Counted from the first letter of the stretch, positions 47,725 to 57,592 are shown. The stretch: DNA of 64,000 nt from BCD1 sp965230565 (GCA_965230565.1 CBDDLH010000016.1:1054001-1118000); one strand, 5' to 3'. A program made the numbers and translations. The notes: generated by a model from the letters alone, not told the origin.

Positions 47725-49983
47725 ATGAAAGAGGTTGTTTTATTGGTTTCTATTATTTTTATTATCAACCAGGCCTACAGCCAAAACACCTCCTATATAT
47801 TTGGTGAATTTCCAACCATTTTTTCCGAATTGGAAAAACAAATTGAACTTGAAGAGACGGATTCCATCCTGACAATTTGTGAGAAAATCCTGGCAAGAGA
47901 AACGATACCCACACTTAAAGGTATTGCCTACTTTTATAAAGGTCAGGCAGAATCATCCTACGGAAATGCGGAATTCGCTACCCGATCCTTCAATAATGCT
48001 CTACAGGCTTTTGAAACTGACAACTATGAGAAAGGCCTTGCTTTCACACGTTGTAAACAGGCAGATCTTTTGTTCAATCAAAACGATTTTTCGACAGCAG
48101 ATAAATATTATGACCTTTCCATTGATCTGGCTAAGGAGCTGAAGCTTTACTTGTTATTAACAGATATCTATGAAAAAAAGTCAATCATCTATACCAACCC
48201 CAACGAAAGTAACCGCTCCATAGACTATTTGAAATCAGCCCTTAAATATGCGGAACTGCTTTCTGATCAGGAACGCATAAATCGTTTTTTGAATCAAATT
48301 TCCACCAATTATCATGCCAGCGGGCAGCTGGATTCTGCTGTAGTATACTTCGAAAAGGCTATTCGCTCCAAGGAAAAAACGGGAGATAAGGAGGGACTTA
48401 CCAGCGATTTTTGTGCCTTGGGAAAACTTCAAAAAGAAAGAGGAAATTATCCCGAAGCACAGAAAAACCTTGTGTCCGCTTTAAGGATTGCAGAATCCGA
48501 AAAAGATAACTTTTCCCTAACGACGATCCTCTCTGAAATAGGCGAAGTATATGCCTCCCAGTCCATGTGGTCAGATGCAGAGCAAAACTTTCGACAAGCA
48601 ATCACCCTTGCACAATCCAGGAACAACAAATTTGCAGAGGCAAGTTCTCATAAACAATTAGGCTCGACTTACGTCCGGCAAAAGAAGGTGTCACAGGCCA
48701 TTAAAAGTTATGAATCAGCATTGGACATTTATGAAGAGCTCAACAGTAAAATAAATATTGGAGATGTATTGACGAGTCTTGGGCAGCTCTATAATGATAA
48801 TAACCAATTTGCTCTGGCAAAAACTCAGCTAACCGAGGCCTTAAAACTGAGGAAAAACTCTTCGGATAAATTGGGAATATTATCTACTCTCCTGGCGCTA
48901 GCGAAGATCGAAATAAACAATGGGGACCACTTAATTGGACTGGAATACGCAAACCAATGCCTGAACATTTGCCAGGAAATTGGAGATAAAAACGGACTTA
49001 ATCAATCCTATGCGCTTTTGGCTAAAGGTTACGCACAATCCGGAGAATTTGAAAAAGCCTATACATTTCATCAGTTGCATAAAACAGCGAGTGATAGTCT
49101 GAATTCCATTGAAAGAACCAAGACGATCAACGAACTTGAATTGCTGTACAAAACCGAAAAGAAAGATAGAGAGATCGCACAACAGAGAATAGAGATTGAA
49201 ACTCAAAACCTCGAAATTCAAAAAAGGAATACTCAAATGCTGTTATTGGGTGGAGGACTCACTGTTTTTGGACTTCTGATTTCTCTTTTATTTTTTATCA
49301 ACCGAAAGAATCAACAACTGAACCAGCAAAAAATTGAGGTTTTAAACAGTGAACAGGAAACAAAACTCTTAAAAGCGATACTCAAAGGGGAAGAAAAAGA
49401 ACGAATCAGAATTGGCCGGGAGTTACATGACGGTTTGGGAGCTGTGTTGGCCACCGTAAAAATGTTCATCAGCAACATTACTTATAACGCCAAGGATGAT
49501 CCAATGAAAGCCACTTTCCAGAAAGCTGAATCTATGGTGGATGATGCTTGTAAAACGATTAGAGAAATTTCGCATGACCTTATGCCTGGTGTTTTAGAAG
49601 AACAAGGATTACAGGCCGCGATGGAAAACCTATGCAAAGGCCTTACCAATAAAAACACAACGTTTTACCACTATTTCTTTGGGGATGAAAATGAATTGGA
49701 TGAGATCATTAAACCTGGTATTTTCAGAATTACCCAGGAATTATTGAAAAATACGGTAAAACATGCAGAAGCTTCAGAAGTTATCGTTCAATTATCAATA
49801 GAGGAAGATATGGTAACGCTTGAGGTAGAAGATGACGGAAAAGGGTTTGACACCTCCTTAAATCATGAGGGAATTGGTCTGAAAAACATACGTTCGAGAA
49901 CAGCGTTTTTAAAGGGAACCATAAATATTGAATCTACTCCGGAGCAGGGAAGTACATTCACAATTCAAGTTCCTTTAAACTAA
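47725..49983 (+). CDS. TPR-containing sensor histidine kinase (NarX/HisKA_3 type)
   Basis: This 752-aa protein has a signal peptide, then about eight tetratricopeptide repeats (about 60-420, e.g. GIAYFYKGQAESSYGNAE), a coiled coil and a transmembrane helix (MLLLGGGLTVFGLLISLLFF, near 508-527). A HisKA_3 dimerisation domain with RIGRELHDGLG (His568) and a HATPase_c domain with LLKNTVKHAEA and GIGLKNIRSR complete it. The TPR region is on the export side and probably senses a protein or peptide. It is followed at a 16-bp gap by its likely partner, a NarL-type regulator. Confidence 0.93.
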   Translation: MKEVVLLVSIIFIINQAYSQNTSYIFGEFPTIFSELEKQIELEETDSILTICEKILARETIPTLKGIAYFYKGQAESSYGNAEFATRSFNNALQAFETDNYEKGLAFTRCKQADLLFNQNDFSTADKYYDLSIDLAKELKLYLLLTDIYEKKSIIYTNPNESNRSIDYLKSALKYAELLSDQERINRFLNQISTNYHASGQLDSAVVYFEKAIRSKEKTGDKEGLTSDFCALGKLQKERGNYPEAQKNLVSALRIAESEKDNFSLTTILSEIGEVYASQSMWSDAEQNFRQAITLAQSRNNKFAEASSHKQLGSTYVRQKKVSQAIKSYESALDIYEELNSKINIGDVLTSLGQLYNDNNQFALAKTQLTEALKLRKNSSDKLGILSTLLALAKIEINNGDHLIGLEYANQCLNICQEIGDKNGLNQSYALLAKGYAQSGEFEKAYTFHQLHKTASDSLNSIERTKTINELELLYKTEKKDREIAQQRIEIETQNLEIQKRNTQMLLLGGGLTVFGLLISLLFFINRKNQQLNQQKIEVLNSEQETKLLKAILKGEEKERIRIGRELHDGLGAVLATVKMFISNITYNAKDDPMKATFQKAESMVDDACKTIREISHDLMPGVLEEQGLQAAMENLCKGLTNKNTTFYHYFFGDENELDEIIKPGIFRITQELLKNTVKHAEASEVIVQLSIEEDMVTLEVEDDGKGFDTSLNHEGIGLKNIRSRTAFLKGTINIESTPEQGSTFTIQVPLN

Positions 49984-49999
49984 ACATAAAACCTGAAAA

Positions 50000-50644
50000 A
50001 TGGCAAATATTTTATTTGTGGACGATCACCAAATCGTTATTGACGGAATAAAAGGGTTACTGGAAGGAGAAGAAAATTTCTCGGTTTTCTTCGAGGCCAA
50101 AAAAGGAAGTCAGGCAATGGAGATAATCTCCACCGAAGCAATCGACCTGGTATTGCTGGATATCAATTTGCCGGATAAAACGGGATTTGATATCTGTAAA
50201 GAGATAAAAAAGAAAAATGACGAAATAAAAATCATTGCCTTAACCATGCATGATAACGCCGGTTACATTAAAAAGATGGTCAATGCCGGAGTTGATGGTT
50301 ACCTGTTAAAAAATACCGGCAAGCAGGAACTGTTGACCGCAATTCAGAAAGTCCTGTCAGGAGAACGCTATTTTAGCAAGGAAGTAACAGATTCCCTTTT
50401 GGCCAGCCAGTTGCAAATAAAAAAGCCAAAAACCAGTGATTTTATACAAAAATTAACCCGTCGGGAAAAAGAGATCCTCAGGCTGATTGTTGAAGAAAAA
50501 ACTACCGAGGATATTGCTGCAGAACTATTTATCTCTCCCACGACAGTTATCAGTCACCGAAAGAACCTTTTACGAAAACTGAATGCCAAAAATACTGCAG
50601 GCTTGGTTCGGAAGGTTTTTGAGTTTGGATTATTGGATGATTAA
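50000..50644 (+). CDS. NarL/FixJ family response regulator
   Basis: This 214-aa protein has a receiver domain (Asp8/Asp9, phosphoacceptor Asp54 in LLDINLP, Thr81 and Lys103 region) and a LuxR-type HTH (TRREKEILRLIVEEKTTEDIA, then SPTTVISHRKNLLRKL, about 149-205). It pairs with the TPR histidine kinase 16 bp upstream. Targets are unknown. A strong terminator follows. Confidence 0.94.
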   Translation: MANILFVDDHQIVIDGIKGLLEGEENFSVFFEAKKGSQAMEIISTEAIDLVLLDINLPDKTGFDICKEIKKKNDEIKIIALTMHDNAGYIKKMVNAGVDGYLLKNTGKQELLTAIQKVLSGERYFSKEVTDSLLASQLQIKKPKTSDFIQKLTRREKEILRLIVEEKTTEDIAAELFISPTTVISHRKNLLRKLNAKNTAGLVRKVFEFGLLDD

Positions 50645-50663
50645 CCGTAAGGTTTTAATAAAA

Positions 50664-50702
50664 GAGGGCTGTTTGATTCTTGGTCAAACAGCCCTTTTTT
50701 CT
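50664..50702 (+). terminator. Terminator of the kinase-regulator operon
   Basis: An 11-bp perfect stem (GGGCTGTTTGA, 50666-50676, with 50684-50694) is followed by eight T. Confidence 0.88.
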
Positions 50703-50815
50703 TTCTCCTCAAAAATGAGGATATTTTAGGAACCCCAATAAATGATGTAGTGTGAGGGCCTGGATACTCCCATCTTTGTATCATAATAATTCACAAATAC
50801 AAAAAACTCAATATC

Positions 50816-51586
50816 ATGACTTTTATCAATCGCACACTTATAGAACAGGAATTGGAAAGATTACAGAATGACTCAACTTTCCAGGATATCGTCAGCAATA
50901 TAAAAGTTGGCAATTTTGAACGCGATCAGTCCATTAAAGATTATAAGGACAGGGTTGATTACACCATGGAATTGAGGAAGTTTACATACAACCCAGCAGT
51001 CTTAAATGTGATATTTTCAGACCAGGCATTAAAAACAAAATTTTTCAGAACCTTTGGTTACAAGGGAAAGGTAAATTTCACCATTTACCCAAAATGCTGG
51101 CTGAGAGATTTGCCTTTACTGGACATTGGAGACAATGTTTACCTCGGAGATAATATATTACTGGGAACCAATCAATTGACTCCTGATCAAAAATCACTGT
51201 TAGTAGGAAAAATCCAAATAGGTGACAATTGCATTTTCAATCAAGGTTGTTCGGTTGCAGGTAAAACCACCATTGGGGCAGATGGAATTATCGGATTCGA
51301 GGTTGCCATCGGATTCCGGAACACAATAGGACGTGGAGTAAAAATTGGAGAACGTTCCACTATTGGCCATGGAAACAAGATTGGAGAAAATGTATCCATA
51401 GGTTACCATAGTAAAATCGGACATTTTTGTGTAATCGAAGATGGTGTGAAATTAAATGAAATGACCGAAATTCCTTCCTACAGCCTGGTTACCAGTGAAG
51501 GCATATATGACCGTCGCAAAAAGCAGAATACCATTAAACCTATAGTAAGAGAAATGAGCATTGGCGCTCAGGCCGCAGCCTCATAA
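50816..51586 (+). CDS. Hexapeptide-repeat (left-handed beta-helix) protein
   Basis: The 256-aa protein has an N-terminal helical part (about 1-95), then repeated I-G-x-x hexapeptide units (IGDNVYLGDNILLG, IGDNCIFNQG, IGRGVKIGERSTIGHGNKIGENVSIGYHSKIG) that form a left-handed beta-helix as in acyl- and acetyltransferases. No substrate can be named; the lack of a clear catalytic histidine environment leaves a structural or regulatory role open. It is alone, convergent with the haloperoxidase gene. Confidence 0.8.
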   Translation: MTFINRTLIEQELERLQNDSTFQDIVSNIKVGNFERDQSIKDYKDRVDYTMELRKFTYNPAVLNVIFSDQALKTKFFRTFGYKGKVNFTIYPKCWLRDLPLLDIGDNVYLGDNILLGTNQLTPDQKSLLVGKIQIGDNCIFNQGCSVAGKTTIGADGIIGFEVAIGFRNTIGRGVKIGERSTIGHGNKIGENVSIGYHSKIGHFCVIEDGVKLNEMTEIPSYSLVTSEGIYDRRKKQNTIKPIVREMSIGAQAAAS

Positions 51587-51626
51587 TCCCAACATTTTCC
51601 ATGAACATAAGGTCTATTTTCAGGCC

Positions 51627-51662
51627 AAAAAAAATCCCCGGGCTAAGCCCGGGGATCATTAT
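51627..51662. terminator. Bidirectional terminator
   Basis: An 11-bp stem ATCCCCGGGCT (51634-51644) with AGCCCGGGGAT (51646-51656) is flanked by eight A on the left, which read as T for the minus-strand haloperoxidase gene, and by weak T-rich sequence on the right. It separates two convergent genes. Confidence 0.85.
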
Positions 51663-51693
51663 TCATCAAAACCGTTAATTAACTAATTCATCT

Positions 51694-54600
51694 TTAATAT
51701 TTCAGTATCCGCTCGTTTACAAGGCGTTTATGGTCATCATCCAGGATGGAAATGAAATAAACTCCCTCAATCAATCCTTCAAGATTGATGCTGGCTGAAT
51801 TATTTTCAAAATTAATCGACTCCTCCCTCACGATCTTTCCACTTACATCAACTACCTGCGCAGTAAGTTTTCCGATATACTGATAGTGCACAAAGACCTC
51901 ATCTCCGGCAGGATTTGGGAAGAATTTAGTTTCCTGGTACAAATCTACCCCACTACAGTCCTCGTCAATATTGTTATCAGGACTTTCAAAAGCAAGCGGA
52001 TTCACATTTGCATTGCTGTCATCACAGTCCAGATTGTTCGTAACATAACCTTCCGGAGCCCACAACTGGCAATCTTCCACAACAGTGGTAGCATCTCCAA
52101 AATCGTCCCCATCGCTATCACGATAATAAGTGATCATATCTAAACCATCATCTTCCAGGCCGTTACAGTTATTATCTCTGCCATCACAGGTTTCCTCTGC
52201 ATCAGGGTTGATCTCTGAATTATTGTCATCACAATCCTGATCATTGGCCACATACCCTTCCGGTTCCATACCCTCACAGGCCTCCACCATATTGGCAGAA
52301 TCACCATAATTATCACCGTCATTATCACGATAGTACATCACTATTGGCAAACCATCGTCTTCCAGAGCATTACAGTTATTGTCTATACCATCGCAAACTT
52401 CAGCCGCTCCGGGATTGATATCTCCATCTGCATCATTACAGTCCATGGCATTGGTTACGTACCCATCTGGCGCTGTAGCCTCACAAGTCTGGATCCAGTC
52501 TCCGGCATTTCCATAAGTATCCTCATCACTGTCTCGGTAATAAGTATATTCAGCAAGCCCTTCGTCATCGTAACCATTACAGTTATTGTCCCCTCCGTCA
52601 CAAACTTCGGGAGCAGCAGGGTTTATGTTTTCATCATTATCATTACAATCCAGATCATTGGTTACATATCCTTCAGGGGCAGTAGCTTCACAGATTTCAA
52701 TCCAATCTCCCCCATCCCCATAGGTGTCATTATCATTATCTTTATAGTAGGTGTAATAATCAATGGCATCATCGGCAATTTCGTTACAGTCATTATCAAG
52801 ACCGTCACAAATCTCAGAAGCGCCAGGGTACACATCAGGATTGTTATCATCACAATCAATATTGGCAGTATAACCATCATTATCCTCATCCCGATAAAAG
52901 AACCTTTCACCAAAAACAAAACTTTTCTGCCCAATATCATATCCCATCAAACGTCCGGGAATATCATCTGCCGGAGGGTGAATTCCTCCCCAGATACGCG
53001 ATAAACTACATTGATCGGAAGCATCCTGATAAGTAGCCCATTGCAGAAAAACAGTATCGGTTGGTCCGTCTTCAAAAACAAGGAATTCATCTTCCGGAGC
53101 CACAAAAATACCCATCCCTCCCGGGAAAAAATTATCACCGGTCATTAGCGTCAAAATTTCTGCGGCAGCTCTGGAATATGTAGAATGCCCGGACACATAA
53201 CCTGCAAATGGAGGGGTAACGAAGGATGGTCTCTGGTAAGGCCACCATTCATTGGCCAAAATCCAACCAACACCGGCCACATCCGTTTCAGGCTCATCAA
53301 TAAAATCAGGTCCCCGCCATGCTCTCAGTTTAATTTCACCAACATGCTGGTCATCATTACCAGCCAGGGGATCACCGATGTAGATCAGTTCAATGGCTCC
53401 TTCAACCAGAGGAATTCCTGCCGGGTCATAGCTGGGCAGCAAAGGTGAAGAAGACTGCCCCCTGGATGCCATGGATCTGATAGCAGATACCGGACGAATA
53501 TAATCGTACCACCCCTTTACACCCCAGGAAGAAATAGCTACGTCATGCATCGTTCCGCCCAGTAAAAAATATGACTTGACGTCCCATTCAAGGTCGTCGA
53601 GGATTTCCCCTTGACCACGGAATTTTTTAACCAGTTCCGGGTGATCATTAACGTAATTCAGAATAGTGAACCAGTGTCCAGGAGGTGTCTCTGAATCAGG
53701 ACCGTCAGCCCAGAATTCTGCCAGAACCCTGCCATAATCACTCCGTTTCACCAAATTGGGTTCATATGGCATCCCTGTTGATGGGTTGATATCATGTCCC
53801 TGGCTAATATCTCCTCCATCGATATAATCGTAGAAATCTCTCAGCCCCTCGATTGAGGTGGGATACTGGTCAAGGGAAACATTACCAATTGAGCCGGGTG
53901 AAATATCCCACATGGTATTATCATATGGATCCAGATGGCCCGACCAAACAGCAACCATGGAGAAATTCCACATGTATTCGGTTGATAACCCTCCTCCATC
54001 AAGCTCAAGATATGGTGGTGGTCCCGGGTCATGGTAAGTCCAATAGGTATGACCATCTCTTTGATGGATAGTGGCATCTTCCAGTGCCAAGGAAAAAGGT
54101 ACAACACTCCCCCACTCAGGACTCAGAAAATCAGGTGTATTAAAAGGAATTTCATTACCTGATTGATCGATAAAAACGTCGAGCGTCAATGGCTGCCAAC
54201 GGTTAGGATCATTCATTATGTTCGGCTCGGAAGAGGTCATCACCAACGGATCATTGGAGGGTTCATAATACAGATTTTCATAATCATTCACCTCATTTGA
54301 ACCATCCTGCAGACCGAAATTAATTATTTGATTTGCGAGATAATTCCCTAGACAAGCAGGAACACCTTCATGATAATCCATGGAAATGAAGTCCTTTTCA
54401 TACCCAAGTTGATCCATCATATTATCATACAATGCGTTTAACTCAGCGGAGCCCGGAGAATCAGCAAACCGATGCCTCATCAGTCGATAACAAGCATAAC
54501 TGATAGCCTCCTCCCTTGCAGCCTGGATATCAGCCGGCATAGTCACACCATCAAAATCAAAGGTATAATCACCAACATCCCTACCCAGGAAAAATGGTTC

Positions 54601-54810
54601 TGCTTCCTCATCATAAACCGCCCAGGCATCATACATGGCCGCTGATATATGGAACAGGTTCCTGGCATGTACGGTTGGCCTGGCAAAATCATTCCGGATG
54701 GAGGTTAACAATAATTCATTCCATTCCCTGGCTATAGAATGCTGAGCAGTCGCCAACTCGGGAATACTAATTAACAATACAATAAAAAAAGTGTAGAATT
54801 TTAATTTCAT
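51694..54810 (-). CDS. Vanadium-haloperoxidase-like T9SS protein with MopE-type repeats
   Basis: The start at 54810 gives MKLKFYTFFIVLL and a signal peptide; the longer ORF start at 54861 adds 17 non-signal residues. The 1038-aa protein opens with a PAP2/vanadium haloperoxidase domain (about 25-600; GYVSGHSTYSRAAAEIL and RIWGGIHPPADD with the active-site histidines). Five tandem repeats follow, each about 60-65 residues, built on DCDDNN...INP...EVCDGxDNNCNG (putative metal-binding MopE-type). It ends in a T9SS type A sorting domain (KFFPNPAGDEVFVHY, LIEGVYFISI, NERILKY). It is probably a surface enzyme that oxidises halides or acts as a phosphatase. Confidence 0.92.
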   Translation of the reverse strand: MKLKFYTFFIVLLISIPELATAQHSIAREWNELLLTSIRNDFARPTVHARNLFHISAAMYDAWAVYDEEAEPFFLGRDVGDYTFDFDGVTMPADIQAAREEAISYACYRLMRHRFADSPGSAELNALYDNMMDQLGYEKDFISMDYHEGVPACLGNYLANQIINFGLQDGSNEVNDYENLYYEPSNDPLVMTSSEPNIMNDPNRWQPLTLDVFIDQSGNEIPFNTPDFLSPEWGSVVPFSLALEDATIHQRDGHTYWTYHDPGPPPYLELDGGGLSTEYMWNFSMVAVWSGHLDPYDNTMWDISPGSIGNVSLDQYPTSIEGLRDFYDYIDGGDISQGHDINPSTGMPYEPNLVKRSDYGRVLAEFWADGPDSETPPGHWFTILNYVNDHPELVKKFRGQGEILDDLEWDVKSYFLLGGTMHDVAISSWGVKGWYDYIRPVSAIRSMASRGQSSSPLLPSYDPAGIPLVEGAIELIYIGDPLAGNDDQHVGEIKLRAWRGPDFIDEPETDVAGVGWILANEWWPYQRPSFVTPPFAGYVSGHSTYSRAAAEILTLMTGDNFFPGGMGIFVAPEDEFLVFEDGPTDTVFLQWATYQDASDQCSLSRIWGGIHPPADDIPGRLMGYDIGQKSFVFGERFFYRDEDNDGYTANIDCDDNNPDVYPGASEICDGLDNDCNEIADDAIDYYTYYKDNDNDTYGDGGDWIEICEATAPEGYVTNDLDCNDNDENINPAAPEVCDGGDNNCNGYDDEGLAEYTYYRDSDEDTYGNAGDWIQTCEATAPDGYVTNAMDCNDADGDINPGAAEVCDGIDNNCNALEDDGLPIVMYYRDNDGDNYGDSANMVEACEGMEPEGYVANDQDCDDNNSEINPDAEETCDGRDNNCNGLEDDGLDMITYYRDSDGDDFGDATTVVEDCQLWAPEGYVTNNLDCDDSNANVNPLAFESPDNNIDEDCSGVDLYQETKFFPNPAGDEVFVHYQYIGKLTAQVVDVSGKIVREESINFENNSASINLEGLIEGVYFISILDDDHKRLVNERILKY

Positions 54811-55310
54811 AAGCGATGATTTATCTATTGTGGATACAAAGATTTCGACAATTAATAACAATTGGTTTTACCATTGATAAAATAAGATCACCCGATCCGT
54901 AATGATCTTACCTTTTTGGGGGAGAAAAATTTTTACTTAAAGTGTCTTGGTATGCGTTGGTTGGTAAAGTATGGAGCGATGGCCCGAAGGCAAAATTTAT
55001 CCTCCCAAATTTATTTTACGGTAGAAAAGCCTCAATGTTCGGAATCCGACACAATTTTTGTTTGAAAACGCATAATTAGCAAATAATATGGCAATTAACA
55101 ACAAATCAGTATGAAAATGTTGCCAAAAACTACATGGCCGGTATTTCTAAAACTGTTCTGTTTTTCATTTTTTCGCTGACATCAGTAGAATTGATAAAGG
55201 ATCAATAAATTCTATTGAACCGGGGGGACTTTTGTGACGTATATAACATATACCTTTGGGCAGATTTACTATTTTTGCCTAGCATTTGAAAAAAACAAAA
55301 ACAAGATATA
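54811..55310. other. Divergent intergenic region
   Basis: No gene is supported in these 500 bp. The right end holds a candidate trxB promoter. The left end, just upstream of the haloperoxidase gene, is AT-rich with a CAAAGATT word close to the reverse of a -7 box. I see no repeat or RNA gene. Confidence 0.55.
55232..55258 (+). promoter_or_regulatory. Candidate trxB promoter
   Basis: TACCTTTG (55251-55258) fits the -7 consensus TAnnTTTG, with TTG at 55232-55234, spacer 16 (shorter than the usual 19). A second box TATTTTTG at 55270-55277 is closer to the gene but has no -33 partner. The start codon is at 55311. Confidence 0.45.
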
Positions 55311-56255
55311 ATGTCAGAAGCAAAAGAGCATGTTAAATGTTTGATAATCGGATCTGGCCCTGCCGGATACACTGCCGCAATTTATGCCTCCCGGGCAAAT
55401 CTGGAGCCCGTTTTATATACCGGTAAAGATCCTGGGGGACAGTTGATCATAACTACTGAAGTAGATAACTATCCTGGTTACCCGGAAGGTATTATGGGGC
55501 CTCAAATGATGGAGGATTTCCGTAAACAAGCGGAACGTTTCGGCACACAGGTTAGATATGACATGGTAGAAAAAGTCGATTTTACCGGACCTGTACACAA
55601 AGTATGGACAGCTAACGGAGATGAAATTCACGCGGATTCCGTGATCATTTCTACCGGTGCGAGTGCCAAATGGCTAGGGCTCGATTCTGAGCAAAAACTC
55701 ATGAATAAAGGAGTCTCTGCCTGCGCCGTATGTGACGGATTTTTCTTCCGTGGTCAGGAACTCGTTATCGTGGGTGGTGGTGATACTGCTTGTGAAGAAG
55801 CATCTTATCTGGCAAAATTGAGCCCTAAGGTTCATATGCTGGTTAGGAGAGATGAACTGCGCGCCTCCAAAATTATGCAACAGCGCGTAATGAAAACCGA
55901 AAACATCGAGATCCACTGGAATACGGAAGCGGTGGAAGTTTTGGGTGAAGAAGAAGTTGAAGGCGTCAAGGTAATTAATAACAAGACTAATGAAACTTCT
56001 GTAATTGAGGCCAAAGGATTCTTTGTGGCGATCGGGCACAAACCAAATACAGATATCTTTGCAGATTGGCTGGACAGAGATGAAACAGGTTACCTCAAAG
56101 TGACTCCAGGATCAACACATACCAAAATAGAAGGTGTATTTGTTTCAGGAGACGCACAGGACAAAGTTTATCGCCAGGCGGTTACTGCTGCAGGTACCGG
56201 TTGCATGGCTGCACTGGACGCTGAAAGATACCTCACGGAAAAAGAAATCATATAA
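55311..56255 (+). CDS. trxB: Thioredoxin-disulfide reductase TrxB
   Basis: TrxB transfers electrons from NADPH through FAD and a redox disulphide to thioredoxin. The 314-aa protein has the FAD motif IIGSGPAGYTAA (12-23), the redox-active CAVC (138-141) in SACAVCDGFF, the NADPH-binding GGGDTACEEA (153-162) and a C-terminal GVFVSGDAQD. Length and motifs are typical. A candidate terminator-like hairpin follows at 56373-56438. Confidence 0.96.
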   Translation: MSEAKEHVKCLIIGSGPAGYTAAIYASRANLEPVLYTGKDPGGQLIITTEVDNYPGYPEGIMGPQMMEDFRKQAERFGTQVRYDMVEKVDFTGPVHKVWTANGDEIHADSVIISTGASAKWLGLDSEQKLMNKGVSACAVCDGFFFRGQELVIVGGGDTACEEASYLAKLSPKVHMLVRRDELRASKIMQQRVMKTENIEIHWNTEAVEVLGEEEVEGVKVINNKTNETSVIEAKGFFVAIGHKPNTDIFADWLDRDETGYLKVTPGSTHTKIEGVFVSGDAQDKVYRQAVTAAGTGCMAALDAERYLTEKEII

Positions 56256-56372
56256 TTGGGTTTTTACCCATTTGTAAAGATTTTCCCAAAGATATAAACA
56301 ACTGATTAATAGACAGTTGCGCGGAAATTTTCTATGCCGCTCAATTCGACGTTTTTTCAGTTAACTTTTTTT

Positions 56373-56439
56373 AAAAGACCTCTGATTTACTGTACATTTT
56401 TCTTACTTTTGTACAGTTAAAAATTAGAGGTCTTTTTTT
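56373..56439 (+). terminator. Long hairpin between trxB and fba; holds the fba -7 box in its loop
   Basis: AAAAGACCTCT (56373-56383) pairs with AGAGGTCTTTT (56426-56436), continued by a 5-bp block and by ACTGTAC (56389-56395) with GTACAGT (56411-56417), interrupted by a 3-nt bulge. The whole is a 23-position stem with a 15-nt loop, followed by T. It could end trxB transcription. TACTTTTG (56404-56411), a perfect TAnnTTTG, lies across the loop and would start fba transcription near 56418, within the 3' arm. Confidence 0.6.
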
Positions 56440-56456
56440 AATTTAAAACAAGTATT

Positions 56457-57533
56457 ATGTCTAAGAATACCAAGTTTCGCGCCGGCGTTTTACATGGTGA
56501 TGAAGTTACCGAATTATTAAACTACGCTAACGAAAATAATTTCGCATTGCCCGCAGTAAATTGTGTTGGTACCAATACTATCAATGCTGCAATGGAAACT
56601 GCCGCTGCCGTGAACTCTCCAATAATTATCCAATTGTCCAACGGAGGAGCCAGCTTTTTTGCCGGTAAAGGTTTGAGCGATGAAAACTTCAGAGCTACCA
56701 TCATGGGGTCCGTATCAGCAGCCCATCATGTTCACGCACTTGCGGAAGCCTATGGAGTTACCGTTATTTTACATACCGACCACTGTGCGAAGAAGATTCT
56801 TCCATGGATTGACGGACTCGTTACCGAAGGAGAAAAGTTCTATGAAAAGAACGGATATCCATTGTACAGTTCTCATATGATCGATTTCTCAGCAGAACCT
56901 ATCGAAGAGAATGTGGAAACTTGTGTTAAGTTCCTCGAAAGAATGGATAAGATCGGCATGACACTGGAAATCGAGCTCGGAGTTACAGGTGGAGAGGAAG
57001 ATGGTGTTGACAATACTGATGTGGACAGCTCACGTCTTTACACTCAGCCGGAAGAAGTTGCTTATGCTTATGAGAAATTATCCGCTGTGAGCAACCGCTT
57101 CACTATCGCTGCCGCTTTCGGTAATGTACACGGAGTGTACAAGCCAGGTAATGTTACCTTGCGTCCTATTATCCTGAAAAACTCCCAGGAGTACATTCAG
57201 AAGAAATTTAACACGGATGCGAATCCTATCAACTTCGTTTTCCACGGTGGTTCAGGTTCTTCTCAGGAAGAAATCCGTGAGGCTGTTGAATACGGTGCTG
57301 TCAAAATGAACATCGACACAGATACCCAATGGGCATTCTGGGATGGCGTTAGAGCATACGAAGCTAAAAACCGTGATTACCTCCAGGGTCAGATCGGTAA
57401 TCCTGATGGAGACGATAAGCCCAACAAGAAGTTCTACGATCCACGTAAATGGTTACGTGCAGGCGAACAATCTTTTGTTGCGAGACTGACACAGGCATTT
57501 GAGGATTTGAATTGTATGAATAGAAATGCGTAA
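56457..57533 (+). CDS. Class II fructose-bisphosphate aldolase
   Basis: This 358-aa zinc aldolase cleaves or forms fructose-1,6-bisphosphate in glycolysis and gluconeogenesis. It shows the zinc- and catalysis-associated VILHTDHCAK (104-113, Asp108, His109), ELGVTGGEEDGVD, a later AFGNVHGVYKPGN, and the phosphate-binding FVFHGGSGSS and KMNIDTDTQW. The class IIA length is normal. A strong terminator follows, and the gene stands alone apart from the hairpin upstream. Confidence 0.95.
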   Translation: MSKNTKFRAGVLHGDEVTELLNYANENNFALPAVNCVGTNTINAAMETAAAVNSPIIIQLSNGGASFFAGKGLSDENFRATIMGSVSAAHHVHALAEAYGVTVILHTDHCAKKILPWIDGLVTEGEKFYEKNGYPLYSSHMIDFSAEPIEENVETCVKFLERMDKIGMTLEIELGVTGGEEDGVDNTDVDSSRLYTQPEEVAYAYEKLSAVSNRFTIAAAFGNVHGVYKPGNVTLRPIILKNSQEYIQKKFNTDANPINFVFHGGSGSSQEEIREAVEYGAVKMNIDTDTQWAFWDGVRAYEAKNRDYLQGQIGNPDGDDKPNKKFYDPRKWLRAGEQSFVARLTQAFEDLNCMNRNA

Positions 57534-57560
57534 GTAAAAATTACTTAACGATAAAAGATC

Positions 57561-57592
57561 CGGGCCTTGATTTTCAAGGCCCGTTTTTTTTC
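57561..57592 (+). terminator. Terminator of fba
   Basis: A 10-bp perfect stem CGGGCCTTGA (57561-57570) with TCAAGGCCCG (57574-57583) is followed by eight T. Confidence 0.9.
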
